A stretch of DNA of 64,000 nucleotides from GCA-020345945 sp964596985 (lineage in GTDB: Archaea > Thermoproteota > Bathyarchaeia > RBG-16-48-13 > GCA-020345945): positions 124,001 through 188,000 of the forward strand of contig CAZQWG010000001.1 of NCBI GenBank assembly GCA_964596985.1. Direction: 5' to 3'. The notes under the pieces were generated by a model that saw nothing but the letters and a program-made list of their open reading frames with translations, searched no databases and was not told the DNA's origin. Every line of letters begins with the position of its first letter. Positions within the stretch are counted from its first letter, which is position 1. The position numbers and the translations under genes were made by a program. Shown piece after piece: positions 48,579 to 58,036 of this stretch.

Positions 48579-49439
48579 GTGGAGACCTACAGCTACATAG
48601 ACTATGTCAGACCCCTAAGAAGGTTTGAAGACGCAGCAAAGAGGTTAGGACACAGCTTTGACTACGTCACCAAGAGAGAACTTTCAAAGATCCCGATCTT
48701 CGACGCCCTCTTCATACGCACGACGACAGACCCTAGGTTTCCAGCGTACATAGCCTCCAAGTTGGCTTGGGAAAATGGTTTAACGGTCGTAGACGAACCC
48801 CACGCAATAGTGGCGTGTAGCAATAAGGTTCACATGTACAAGATCTTGGAGCAATCCAACATTCCTCGCATACCTACCATGCTCCTTTTAAAGGAGCAAT
48901 TAAACAACCAGAAAATCCATGAGGTCTTTGACAACCTAGGGAACCCCATCGTCTTGAAGGCACCCTACACAGCCTTCTCGAAATATGTGGAGAAAGTAGA
49001 GGATGAAAACTCCCTCAGAGAGATGTGCAGAAGATTCTTCCGTATCTCGGACATAGTTGTAGCTCAGAGATTTACCCCCACCACCTACGATTGGCGTATA
49101 GGCATCCTCAATAACCAGGTTCTATTCGCGTGTAGATACCACATTCCAAAAGGGATGTGGAAGCACGGCACAAAGCTGAAAGGCGGAAGAAGGTTCATCT
49201 GGGGGAAGACGGAAGCCGTTAGGAGAGAGTCTTTGCCGTCGAGATTGAGAGAGGTCGCCATCCAAACCAGTAGACCCTTTGGGAGAGGGCTCTTCGGGAT
49301 CGATATAAAGGAGCTATCCGGAGAATACGTAGTGGTAGAGGTCAACGACAACGCAACCATCTACGCTGACGAGGAAGACAAAGAAGACAAGGACATCTAC
49401 GAGAAGATAATCAACTACCTGGCGCAAGGAAAAAGCTAA
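48579..49439 (+). CDS. RimK-like ATP-grasp amide ligase
   Basis: A 286-aa ATP-grasp enzyme that would join a carboxylate to an amine through an acyl-phosphate. Elements are VVDEPHAIVACSNKVHMYKIL (adenine side), NPIVLKAPYTAFSKYVEKV (lid Lys), DWRIGILNNQVLFACRYHIP, RGLFGIDIKELSGEYVVVEVNDNATIYAD (Mg-binding Asp/Glu/Asn). GTG 48579 is the first standard start. The open frame continues upstream through IACFVETY, a better first strand, to a CTG at 48558 behind GGGGGAG. It works presumably with the RLAN protein. Confidence 0.87.
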   Translation: METYSYIDYVRPLRRFEDAAKRLGHSFDYVTKRELSKIPIFDALFIRTTTDPRFPAYIASKLAWENGLTVVDEPHAIVACSNKVHMYKILEQSNIPRIPTMLLLKEQLNNQKIHEVFDNLGNPIVLKAPYTAFSKYVEKVEDENSLREMCRRFFRISDIVVAQRFTPTTYDWRIGILNNQVLFACRYHIPKGMWKHGTKLKGGRRFIWGKTEAVRRESLPSRLREVAIQTSRPFGRGLFGIDIKELSGEYVVVEVNDNATIYADEEDKEDKDIYEKIINYLAQGKS

Positions 49440-49554
49440 TATTCGCCTCACATTCTGTGATGAGCCAAGACGCACAGTCGCCTTCGGCTGGATACAGATT
49501 CAGTCTTGCATGGATGCAATTCGCTGGAACAACACCATACGAGGAGACCCTTCT

Positions 49555-50094
49555 ATGGAAAAAGACAAAGAGCGAGGACCGAAGAGTGAGGTAATGACGA
49601 TTCGAAACCCAACGGAAAAAGTGAAGATAATAAGAGACGTTGACGTTCAAACCCACCGCTTCGACGACTTCTTCAAAGGATTCGACGAGCTCGAAGCGGT
49701 AAAGAAAATCTTCGGCGATGAGACCATGAAGGTAATCGACGAACTCAGGGTAGAATTCATATCCAGAAGAGGGTACATGGGAGTCAGCGATGTAGACGGC
49801 CACATCATAATCAGCGCCCCGTACCTGAAGCAAGGAGACTTGAGGGAGATCTACTTGGATCTAATACACGAACTCGTTCACGTAAGACAATTCAGAGAAG
49901 GACGCCAACTCTTTGATCGACGGTACGGGTATACAGACAGACCCACAGAGATAGAAGCCTATCGGCACGCCGTCGAAGAAGCCAGAAAACTCGGAATGAC
50001 AGAAGAAGAGATATCCGAGTACCTAAAGACCGAGTGGATGACAGAAGAGAACCACAGGAAACTGGCTGAGACCATAGGAGTCAAGGCAGACTAG
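49555..50094 (+). CDS. Zincin-like metallopeptidase-fold protein
   Basis: A 179-aa protein with HELVHVRQ near residue 105 (HExxH) and TEIEAYRHAVEEA about 25 residues later, where an acidic residue can be the third zinc ligand, as in gluzincins. No signal peptide. It may cleave or trim the product made by the flanking ligases, or hydrolyse another peptide; activity is inferred. ATG 49555 has GAGGAG 8 nt upstream, whereas ATG 49510 has none. Same strand as the ATP-grasp and GCS2 genes. Confidence 0.85.
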   Translation: MEKDKERGPKSEVMTIRNPTEKVKIIRDVDVQTHRFDDFFKGFDELEAVKKIFGDETMKVIDELRVEFISRRGYMGVSDVDGHIIISAPYLKQGDLREIYLDLIHELVHVRQFREGRQLFDRRYGYTDRPTEIEAYRHAVEEARKLGMTEEEISEYLKTEWMTEENHRKLAETIGVKAD

Positions 50095-50169
50095 AGGAAA
50101 TGAGCCTTTTATCCCAGACCCGCCTCCGAAAGCACTCAAAGCTGAATCATAGTCAGAAGTCCCGACATC

Positions 50170-51375
50170 TTGGAGCATAGACTATTGTACAAGAGCCTCG
50201 AGGCTATCGGCCCAGAGCACGAGTACGCGGTAGTAGACGAAGAGTTCCACCCTCTCCCAATAGTAGACAAGGTGATCAAACATCTCAGCGGCCGGATAAA
50301 GAACACCGTTGCATTTGAGAGGTTTGCCTTCGGGAAAGAACTCCAATGCCACGTCGCCGAATTCAAAGCCACCGAACCCTTCCGCTCGCCGCACTCTTTT
50401 GAAGAAACAATGTACGGAGCAGTCCAAGAAATCTCAGAAATGCTTCAGGGAGAATTCAACGCCAGACTCCTAGGATCAGGCATGCACCCAACCCTAAATC
50501 TCGAAAACGCAGAGATCTGGCCTCATAGAGACAGGATGATCTACGAAGCCCTCGATAGGATCTTTGGCCTAAGACAGCATGGCTGGCTGAACATACAAGG
50601 CTACCAGCTGAACCTCTCCTACGGGAACGAGAATGACGCCGTGAAGCTCTACAACGCGCTGGCGAACATCCTACCGTACCTCCCAGCGATCTCAGCCGCG
50701 TCACCGATATATGAGTCTAGGATCGGCCCGTTTGTTGACAACCGTCTCCACTTCTACGCTACAAACCAGAAAAAAGTCCCCTCGATAGTCGGGGATGTCA
50801 TCCCGGAATACATAGAATCCTTCAAGGACTACCGAGAGCTTACCATTGACAGGTATTCGAGGGATCTTCTGAAGGCAGGGGCCCCGTCTTGTATCATAGA
50901 CAAGGAATGGATCAACTCAAGAGGTGCAATAATCCGGTTCGACAGAAATGCCCTCGAAATAAGATTAATGGATGAGCAGGAATGCGTCAAGGCAGACGTG
51001 GCACTCAGCTGCTTCCTGAGGGCATCGCTAAGAGGGCTCCTAGAAGAAAAACATCCCTACCTACATCACAGCCTACTTGTCAGAGACTTCAAAGCCATCG
51101 TCAAGAATGGGCTAGACGCAAGGGTTCACCACCCGAACGCTACAACCGCAAGAGGAATCTGCCGCTACCTGTACAGAGTCGCGGAGAAGAATGCTCATGA
51201 AGAGGAAAAGAGATACCTTTGGGTTGTCCGGAAAAGAATCGAAGAGGGGAACCTTTCAAACCTGATCAGGAGAAACGTCGAAAAAAGAGAGAAGAAGACC
51301 GACATGAACGAAGCCATTGTCGACGTATACTCAAACCTAGCGAGGAGTCTGGAAAGAAACCAGATATATTCCTGA
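50170..51375 (+). CDS. GCS2-family carboxylate-amine ligase (YbdK/glutamate-cysteine ligase-like)
   Basis: A 401-aa member of the glutamate-cysteine ligase type 2 superfamily, glutamine-synthetase fold. The N-terminus IGPEHEYAVVDEEFHPLP matches the family IGxExE metal-binding start, followed by LLGSGMHPTLNLEN, LNIQGYQLNLSYGNENDAVKLYNAL and ISAASPIYE. Members form gamma-glutamyl or other amide bonds with ATP; the substrate is unknown here. Start TTG 50170, about 75 nt after the zincin stop. Confidence 0.87.
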   Translation: MEHRLLYKSLEAIGPEHEYAVVDEEFHPLPIVDKVIKHLSGRIKNTVAFERFAFGKELQCHVAEFKATEPFRSPHSFEETMYGAVQEISEMLQGEFNARLLGSGMHPTLNLENAEIWPHRDRMIYEALDRIFGLRQHGWLNIQGYQLNLSYGNENDAVKLYNALANILPYLPAISAASPIYESRIGPFVDNRLHFYATNQKKVPSIVGDVIPEYIESFKDYRELTIDRYSRDLLKAGAPSCIIDKEWINSRGAIIRFDRNALEIRLMDEQECVKADVALSCFLRASLRGLLEEKHPYLHHSLLVRDFKAIVKNGLDARVHHPNATTARGICRYLYRVAEKNAHEEEKRYLWVVRKRIEEGNLSNLIRRNVEKREKKTDMNEAIVDVYSNLARSLERNQIYS

Positions 51376-51621
51376 TATCTGACCTAGGACAGTCTTGTCA
51401 AGAACCGAACGGAATAGTCTCGGCATCCCTAGTTCCCTCATACGCGCTCTCGGCCAGATACATCTGGGTCTTTGCACAATCTCTTTCAAAGAACGCCAAC
51501 TGCGCCATCGACCAACGGACCGGAGAAAACCCGTATCTTCCCCGCCAAACCAAAAGACTAAAGACAGACCGATCTCCCGAAATTGGGTTAACTCAATGGA
51601 GCCGAGAAGGAATCCCAACAC

Positions 51622-52083
51622 ATGATACCCCGAGCTTTCTTTGTAACCAGCGGGAAGGCTTACAGCCCAATCTCCGAGCTCAACGCCTTCGACCTCGCCT
51701 TGAAGAGGGCGGGCATAGCCCAGTGCAATCTCGTCCCGGTCAGCTCAATCCTTCCACAGGGATGCGTGGAGAAGAAGCTGCAGAAGATACCTATCGGCTC
51801 CATCACTCATACGGTCATCGCCCGTATGGACGGAAATGAGGGGACAACTATCGGCGCAGCCATATCTTGGTGTTGGGAGAAAGAAAAGAGATATGGTATC
51901 GCAGCGGAGGCCCATGGATACATGGATCGAAAGGCGTTGAAAGAGATTGCAGAATGGAAGATCAGAGAAATGGCTAAGATCCGTGAAATCGAGATCGGGG
52001 AAGTACACTTCAGAATAGAGACGATAAGAGTTCCCATGGATAACTACGGCTGTGTCCTCGCCGCACTGGTCTATTTACCTTGA
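51622..52083 (+). CDS. pdaD: Pyruvoyl-dependent arginine decarboxylase
   Basis: A 153-aa self-processing enzyme making agmatine from arginine, first step of archaeal polyamine synthesis. NLVPVSSILPQG holds the Ser41-Ser42 bond that is cut to give alpha and beta chains and the pyruvoyl group. FFVTSGKAYSP and IGAAISWCWEKEKRYGIAAEAHGY are typical. ATG 51622 has GAAGGAAT upstream. It may serve the deoxyhypusine route (spermidine), and its product, agmatine, could also be a substrate for the neighbouring ligases. Confidence 0.92.
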   Translation: MIPRAFFVTSGKAYSPISELNAFDLALKRAGIAQCNLVPVSSILPQGCVEKKLQKIPIGSITHTVIARMDGNEGTTIGAAISWCWEKEKRYGIAAEAHGYMDRKALKEIAEWKIREMAKIREIEIGEVHFRIETIRVPMDNYGCVLAALVYLP

Positions 52084-52303
52084 ATCGGCACACTCTGATG
52101 TCAGCGTCGGTGCATGATACTGTGCAAATCCATACCTGGAATATTCTTCTGGTGTCTGCTCGTTTCAGCGTAAAGATACCTAACTTGACCCTGCCCACAG
52201 ATCCTTCCCAGCAGACTCGATCGAAGCCTCTTCGAAATCTTCTAGAACAACCTGAGGCATGACGTATTATCGAAGAGACCTGAATCGGAAGAGGATGAAT
52301 CAG

Positions 52304-53452
52304 ATGGAGATAGCAGGGTATATCCGTCCTGAAGGTAAAGTTGGAGTTCGAAATCACGTCGTCGTCCTATCAAGCGTTCACTGCTCCTCCGAGGTTGCAC
52401 GCAGGATTGCAAGTCATACAGGAACCATTCCAATCACCCATTTCCTTGGATGCTTAGAGTATCCGGAAGACTCGGAGAATACACGTCGGATGCTGATAGG
52501 CGTCTTATCGAATCCCAACGTTGCAGCAGCACTGATAGTAGGACTAGGTTGCGAGCAGTTATTGCCTGACGAATTGGCCGATGAGGTATCAGGAAAACCC
52601 GTAGACGCCGTAAGCATCCAAGACTACGGGACCGTTCAAACAATCTCTGAAGGAGCAAAAAAAGTCCAACGGTTGATACAACAAGCAGGAATGGTCAAGC
52701 GCGAAAACGTATCGCTAGGAAGTCTGATCTTGGGTGTCAAGTGTGGAGGGTCCGACACGACCTCGGGCATGACCTCGAATCCAGCCTTAGGAGTAGCCGC
52801 CGACCTCCTTATCAAAGAAAATGGAACGGTGATCCAGGGTGAGAGCGAGGGATTATTCGGTGTGGAGGATATCCTGGCGAGAAGAGCTGCCTCCAAAACT
52901 ATCGGTAACCGCTTGATCGAGTTAATCAGAGAATACGAGCAGATAGCAGAGTCTCGTGGCGTCTCGCTTACGGACGCGAATCCTACACCAGGCAACATCG
53001 CCGGGGGAATCACAACCCTGAAGGAGAAGGCCCTCGGGGGTATGCTGAAAGGGGGGACATCGATACTACAAGGGATACTTAAAAGGGCTGAACACCCGCC
53101 GGGGAAAGGGTTGTGGGTTACAGAGACGAGCGGAGGCGTCGACGTATATCACGTATCAGAGGAAATAGCGAGTGGAGCCCAAATAGTATGCTTCACCACA
53201 GGGCGCGGCACACCTCTCGGATCGCCGATCTCACCCGTGATAAAGATCACCGCTAATCGAGAGACTGCCGAACGTATGTCCGAGAACATAGACGTAGACG
53301 TGAGCGGCGTGATTCAAGGCAAAGAGACCCTTCAAGAAGCCGGAGAACACATATTCAAGGAGATAATCGAGGTAGCCAACGGCAAACTTACCAAGAACGA
53401 GATCCTGCGACATTGGGAATTCGGGATTTCCTCAAGTATGAGTCCTGCTTAA
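52304..53452 (+). CDS. UxaA-family hydro-lyase (altronate/galactarate dehydratase-like)
   Basis: A 382-aa protein of the large UxaA domain. It begins with AGYIRPEGKVGVRNHVVVLSSVHCSSEVARRIA, and has LGCLEYPEDSENTRRMLIGVLSNPNVAAALIVGLGCEQ, GVKCGGSDTTSGMTSNPALGVAAD and TGRGTPLGSPISPVIKIT. Family members dehydrate sugar acids through an Fe or Zn site. The small SAF-domain partner common in bacteria is not adjacent. ATG 52304 follows AGAGG; in-frame ATGs at 52295 and 52259 exist. It is 45 nt ahead of a FAD oxidoreductase. Confidence 0.88.
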   Translation: MEIAGYIRPEGKVGVRNHVVVLSSVHCSSEVARRIASHTGTIPITHFLGCLEYPEDSENTRRMLIGVLSNPNVAAALIVGLGCEQLLPDELADEVSGKPVDAVSIQDYGTVQTISEGAKKVQRLIQQAGMVKRENVSLGSLILGVKCGGSDTTSGMTSNPALGVAADLLIKENGTVIQGESEGLFGVEDILARRAASKTIGNRLIELIREYEQIAESRGVSLTDANPTPGNIAGGITTLKEKALGGMLKGGTSILQGILKRAEHPPGKGLWVTETSGGVDVYHVSEEIASGAQIVCFTTGRGTPLGSPISPVIKITANRETAERMSENIDVDVSGVIQGKETLQEAGEHIFKEIIEVANGKLTKNEILRHWEFGISSSMSPA

Positions 53453-53497
53453 GCAGAGGCAGCCACACAGAATTCAAGTGTTGGAGGAATCGACTAA

Positions 53498-54823
53498 ATG
53501 AGTTCACAGGAATGGTCTCCCCGCAGAACCGTAGCAACAGACGATGTCGATGTCCTAGTTGCGGGTGGAGGAAGCGCAGGAATCGCCGCAGCTGTCACAG
53601 CCGCACGTTTGGGTTTGAAGGTCGCACTCGTAGAGAAATATGGGTTTCTTGGAGGCTTAGCGACTGCCGGGGCTGTTGGTACAATCTGTGGACTCTTCCT
53701 GAAGAGAGAGGAAGGAATAGAATACATAGTCGGTGGTTTTCCCCGTGAGTTCTCGGAAGCCCTCGGCAAGTACCGTCCGCCGCTAGAGCTCAGAATATCT
53801 AGAACCGCCGTTTCGCAACCGTACCGCCCTTGGGATTTCAAGATACTCGCCGATCGTCTTGTGACGGGAGAAGCAAACATTCGCCTACTTCTCCACTCTC
53901 GGGTGATAGACGTAATCAAGAGCGGCGACGAAGTCCACGGCGTCATACTTCACACCAAGGCAGGTTTCCGGGCCATAAGATCCAAGATCACAATCGACTG
54001 TACCGGTGATGGCGACCTGGCTTTTAGTGCAGGAGCCGAGACAGAACTTGGAGAGAAAGGAAAGACACAGATCCCCTCCCTCACCTTCTCGATGGCAAAC
54101 GTCGATGTCTCTAGAGCACTCTCCGCCGGGGAGGACAGGCTTCGCTCGTTGCTTCGAGAGATGCCGGAGAAGACGTGGTTCCATGAAGCAAGCAAGAGTC
54201 CCCCCCGCATCTTTCCGAGCGGACATAAAGGACACGTCCTCGTGAAGATGATTCGCCTTAAAAAAGAGGAAGGCGGATACAATTGCAGCGATCCCGATGA
54301 GCTCACAGAAGCCGAGACCAAAGGTAGAAAGCTGGTGGAGGAAGCAACCTCATTCTTAGTCTCCAGAATGCCTGGATTTAAAGGCGCCTTCCTGGTGGAC
54401 TCTGCAACCCAGGTGGGTGTAAGAGAGACTAGAAGGATAGTAGGCGAGTACATCCTTACAGAGGGGGATGTGATACAATCTAGAAGATTCCACGACAGCA
54501 TAGCGTGCTGTTCTTGGCCCATCGAACTTCACGACGAAAAAGAGGCGACACGCTGGAGGTTTCTGAGGGAAGGATCGTACTATCAGATTCCCTATCGATG
54601 TCTGCTACCACTAGGTGCAGAAAGGCTTTTGGTGGCTGGACGCTGCATATCGTCAGCCCGCTCAGCATTGGCGTCAGTTCGAGTGATAGGACCCTGCATG
54701 GCTGAAGGCCAGGCAGCCAGTTCAGCGGCGTACCTGGCGATCAAGGAGTCAAAAATTCCTCGTGAAATCGACCCCAAAGCACTAAGGACACTGATGATAA
54801 GCCAAGGTGCAAGGGTCGACTAG
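53498..54823 (+). CDS. FAD-dependent oxidoreductase
   Basis: A 441-aa flavoprotein of the FAD_oxidored type. VDVLVAGGGSAGIAAAVTAARLGLKVALVEKYGFLGGLATAG is the dinucleotide-binding GxGxxG motif and adjacent segment, IDCTGDGDLAFSAGAE lies midway, and LVAGRCISSARSALASVRVIGPCMAEGQAASSAA is the C-terminal FAD motif. Substrate unknown; proximity to the UxaA-like gene suggests oxidation of a sugar acid or related compound. The SD GGAGGA lies about 10 nt before ATG 53498. Confidence 0.9.
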   Translation: MSSQEWSPRRTVATDDVDVLVAGGGSAGIAAAVTAARLGLKVALVEKYGFLGGLATAGAVGTICGLFLKREEGIEYIVGGFPREFSEALGKYRPPLELRISRTAVSQPYRPWDFKILADRLVTGEANIRLLLHSRVIDVIKSGDEVHGVILHTKAGFRAIRSKITIDCTGDGDLAFSAGAETELGEKGKTQIPSLTFSMANVDVSRALSAGEDRLRSLLREMPEKTWFHEASKSPPRIFPSGHKGHVLVKMIRLKKEEGGYNCSDPDELTEAETKGRKLVEEATSFLVSRMPGFKGAFLVDSATQVGVRETRRIVGEYILTEGDVIQSRRFHDSIACCSWPIELHDEKEATRWRFLREGSYYQIPYRCLLPLGAERLLVAGRCISSARSALASVRVIGPCMAEGQAASSAAYLAIKESKIPREIDPKALRTLMISQGARVD

Positions 54824-55061
54824 AGACTTCCCATAATCGAGAACACACATCCTAGCTTTCGGCACCAGTCCAGCGAATCCCCCGTCCCCCAACTGTCCTC
54901 ACGCTTCTCTATGTCACATTCGATACCTGCGTCGTCCGATCGACTCTAGCATTGGGTTCTAGAACACACCAAAGGAGTCCACATATCTGATCCCAGTCAA
55001 AGAGTTCCATACGACGTAGAAGACGTCCACGACGAATCAGAACACGCATCAGAAGGATTCG

Positions 55062-55072
55062 CTAAAATATGG
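55062..55072 (+). promoter_or_regulatory. TATA box for the XPD-like helicase gene
   Basis: CTAAAATATGG, centred near 55067, predicts a start near 55093, about 17 nt before ATG 55110. The 286-nt gap upstream otherwise holds nothing recognisable. Confidence 0.45.
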
Positions 55073-55109
55073 AGTCAGCAATCCGTCCATAGAATAGAAG
55101 TAGTGATCC

Positions 55110-57074
55110 ATGCCGCGAGACAAGCTCATATACTGTGCCAAGTGCGGAAAACCATACACATTCAAGGACAGAAAGAGGAGCCGATTCTGTGAGGAGTGCG
55201 GAACATACCGTCCTAGGCAAAAGATGCAATTACCAGCCCAGAAGTGGAGAGAAAGGAGTGGATCTTCCGACGCCTACTTCCCCTATGAACCTTATCCCCA
55301 GCAGAACGAGTTCATGAAAGACGTCCGGGACATAGTAGGTCGAGGAGGGGTGTTGATCGCGGAGGCATGCAACGGGTTTGGAAAAACCATCTGCTCGCTC
55401 TCTGCAACCCTACCCACAGGACGGAGAATCGTCTATGCGACCAGAACCCACGAGCAAGCCATACAGGTGATGAAAGAAATCCAGAGAATCAACGCTAGCA
55501 CCAGTCGAGAATACACCGCAGTCAACCTTGCAAGCCGAACCAATCTCTGCCTCAACGAGATGCGCCGCCAACTGCGGTCGTCCGATTTGGTGGAAGGCTG
55601 CAGGGTACTGCGCGAGAGGAACAGATGCCCATACGCATGGGACGACTTAGGCTCATTATCAGGGATACCACGGGTCCTTTCGATCCGGAAACTCAGAGAG
55701 TATGGCTTCTCGAAAGGTATCTGTCCATACTTCCTCGCAAGAAGCCTAATCAACGAGCGGGATATCGTCATAGGACCATATCAGTACTTCTTCGATCAGA
55801 AAATAAAGAGCAAAGTTGGTCTAGGCCTAGGGGGAAAGATCCTCATCTTTGATGAGGCACACAACTCAGACAAGATTGGCACCGAAGTCCTAAGCAACTC
55901 GCTCTCAAGCAACACTTTGGAGCAAGCAGAGGAGGAGCTTGAAAGCATAAAACAACCAGCGGGATTTCTACGCGTTCTAGAAGACTATCTGGAAGAGAAG
56001 ACCGTTGAGGATTCCGATCGAGTGGAGATAGGTGAGAACATCGTTGAGGAAATCGGAGACAGGCTTGGAATCTCGGATATCAATCCCTTCGTCGAAGCAT
56101 TCACGGAAGCCATCGATGAAATACGGGAGAAGAAGATAGAGAAGGGGGAGGCGCCGAGAAGCCATCTCAACGGGGTCATCCAATTCCTCCAACTCGTGTT
56201 CTCAAAACCGTCAGACAGCTATGTAGGCATCTTCAGGAAGGTTAGGAGGGAATCAAGAAGGTTGGACTATCGTTGTCTGAACCCTAGTCTGGCAATACAG
56301 CCAGTGATCGAGGAGGCTTATGGAACCCTAATCATGTCCGGAACCCTCTCACCCATAGACTTCTTCGCAGAGATGATAGGACTAGGATCGGCTACCAAGA
56401 GGAACTACGAAGCAATCGCCGACCCCGACAAGATAACCGCTTTCTTGGATTCCAGTGTTACAACGAAATTCGATGAACGAACCCCGACTATGCTTCTGAA
56501 GTACGGAAGAAGAATAGAGGAATTCCTGACAAAGAACCGTGTGGAGAATGGAACCCTAGTCTTCTTTCCCCAACGAAACCTGCTGAACAGGGCCCTCGAA
56601 ACCTGGGAAAGGGAAGGTATAGTTGAACGTTCACAGGAAACCCTCTTCTTCGGAGAACGAGAACTATTCGTGGAGGGGACAAAGGCCGCAGAGAACCGGC
56701 TGATTGTGGAACAATACAAGGAGACGTCCACAAGATCCGCTGCGATGCTTCTAGGAGTCTTCCGTGGCCGCAACGCAGAAGGCTCCAACTTCCCCGACAA
56801 TGAGGCTAGAACCATCTTCTTGATAGGAATACCCTATGCCGATTACACAGACCCGGTCGTAAGGGCTCAAATCGACTACTTCAACCAGAGAACGAATGGG
56901 CTGGGAGAGAGGTGGTACATTATGGATGCGTTTCGAGCGGCGAATCAAGCAGCAGGACGGGGTATAAGACACCGAGAGGACTGGTGCCGATACGTCTTCA
57001 TGGACAAGAGATACCGAGGCGGCGAGAAGATGGTCTCACCATGGATTTCAAATAAAGGATTCAAAAAGATTTGA
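55110..57074 (+). CDS. XPD/Rad3-family 5'-3' helicase with N-terminal zinc ribbon
   Basis: A 654-aa superfamily 2 helicase. Residues 9-30 form a zinc ribbon (CAKCGK, CEECG) that XPD proteins normally lack. EACNGFGKT is Walker A and FDEAHNSD is motif II (DEAH). Four Cys between them (NLC, EGC, RCPY, GICPYF) supply the [4Fe-4S] cluster of XPD helicases. QAAGRGIRHREDW is motif VI. These enzymes unwind DNA 5'-3' in repair. ATG 55110. The gene is isolated, with its own promoter. Confidence 0.9.
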   Translation: MPRDKLIYCAKCGKPYTFKDRKRSRFCEECGTYRPRQKMQLPAQKWRERSGSSDAYFPYEPYPQQNEFMKDVRDIVGRGGVLIAEACNGFGKTICSLSATLPTGRRIVYATRTHEQAIQVMKEIQRINASTSREYTAVNLASRTNLCLNEMRRQLRSSDLVEGCRVLRERNRCPYAWDDLGSLSGIPRVLSIRKLREYGFSKGICPYFLARSLINERDIVIGPYQYFFDQKIKSKVGLGLGGKILIFDEAHNSDKIGTEVLSNSLSSNTLEQAEEELESIKQPAGFLRVLEDYLEEKTVEDSDRVEIGENIVEEIGDRLGISDINPFVEAFTEAIDEIREKKIEKGEAPRSHLNGVIQFLQLVFSKPSDSYVGIFRKVRRESRRLDYRCLNPSLAIQPVIEEAYGTLIMSGTLSPIDFFAEMIGLGSATKRNYEAIADPDKITAFLDSSVTTKFDERTPTMLLKYGRRIEEFLTKNRVENGTLVFFPQRNLLNRALETWEREGIVERSQETLFFGERELFVEGTKAAENRLIVEQYKETSTRSAAMLLGVFRGRNAEGSNFPDNEARTIFLIGIPYADYTDPVVRAQIDYFNQRTNGLGERWYIMDAFRAANQAAGRGIRHREDWCRYVFMDKRYRGGEKMVSPWISNKGFKKI

Positions 57075-57113
57075 AGACTTCTCTGGAAGGATGGTAGGGC
57101 TCTGTTCCAGAGT

Positions 57114-57929
57114 CTAGGTCTCCCCTACTGATCGAAGAAACTCCTTGAGCGCCTCTAGGCTTCTGTGGACATCTTCGATATCATAATTCTCTACGATAAT
57201 CGGACCGTCAAAGCCTACCTTGAATAGCAGATTCAAGCCCTCTCTCCACCTCACGTTCCCTTCGTCGATAGGCAAATGTTCATCCCTCTCACCGTGGTTT
57301 CCACTCAGATGAATATAACCGACATAGTCACCCACTTTCTCTAGGAGGGGAAGCAGGTTGCCAGAGATGTTTGCGTGACCAAAGTCGCAAACAAAACGGA
57401 GATTCTTAGGAGCCCCTCCACGGAAATACCCATCAATCTCATTTGGATCGCACAGCAGAAAGTACGGGGGAAAGATATTCTCCAGTAAGGGTATGATCCC
57501 GTGATCAGCACAGAAGATCGCGGCGCGTTCAAGGAACTTGGCAGTGTATCGCCAACTCAAGTCTCTCCCACCCTTAATGAAGTGAGATGAACGTCCAGGA
57601 TGGATGACAACATATTCAGAACCGAGATCGTGGGCGAAACTGATGGAATCCATTACGGCTTGCTGCACCTTCTCACGGACACTCGGATGCATAGCTGAGA
57701 TGTTGACGGCGGTCCACGGCGTGTGGACGTTAAAGAGAAGATCGTGGGACTCACGGATCTCGTTCAGCTTTTCGACCCGTGTTCTGTCTAGACTGTGGAA
57801 TCCGTCGTCCGCTATCTCCCACAAAGTAATCCCTGTCGTCGGCAACTTCTTCAAGAGACTGTCGAATCGTTCTTGAAAGAAACAAAGGGTGGAGACACCG
57901 GTTCTCAAAGGTCTACCGCTCATTCTCAT
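57114..57929 (-). CDS. Xylose isomerase-like TIM-barrel protein (sugar phosphate isomerase/epimerase)
   Basis: A 271-aa AP-endonuclease-2 type barrel. Metal-ligand candidates are VIHPGRS, LLENIFPPY, VCDFGHANI, IHLSGNHGERDEHLPIDEG and PIIVENYD, all in barrel strands. Members are isomerases or epimerases of sugars and keto acids, or endonuclease IV-like enzymes. No repair-specific insert is seen, and carbohydrate genes lie nearby, so metabolism is favoured. ATG 57929 or 57923. Confidence 0.85.
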   Translation of the reverse strand: MRMSGRPLRTGVSTLCFFQERFDSLLKKLPTTGITLWEIADDGFHSLDRTRVEKLNEIRESHDLLFNVHTPWTAVNISAMHPSVREKVQQAVMDSISFAHDLGSEYVVIHPGRSSHFIKGGRDLSWRYTAKFLERAAIFCADHGIIPLLENIFPPYFLLCDPNEIDGYFRGGAPKNLRFVCDFGHANISGNLLPLLEKVGDYVGYIHLSGNHGERDEHLPIDEGNVRWREGLNLLFKVGFDGPIIVENYDIEDVHRSLEALKEFLRSVGET

Positions 57930-58036
57930 TCACAAGAGAACCATCCTACTCCCACCAAAGACATAAGGTTGACGCAGATCGCCAACTCCTGCAGGCGAGC
58001 AGAGAGCCGCCTACATATGATTAAAATAGTAGCAAT

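Noticed and set aside
51337..51621. A 94-codon minus-strand frame between GCS2 and pdaD.
   Set aside because: It lies opposite the pdaD leader and the end of GCS2 with an amino acid composition of antisense type (Trp/Arg/Phe rich) and no family match.
52084..52303. Search for a small SAF-domain partner of UxaA upstream of the large subunit.
   Set aside because: The only frame there lacks the SAF motif, so no partner was annotated.
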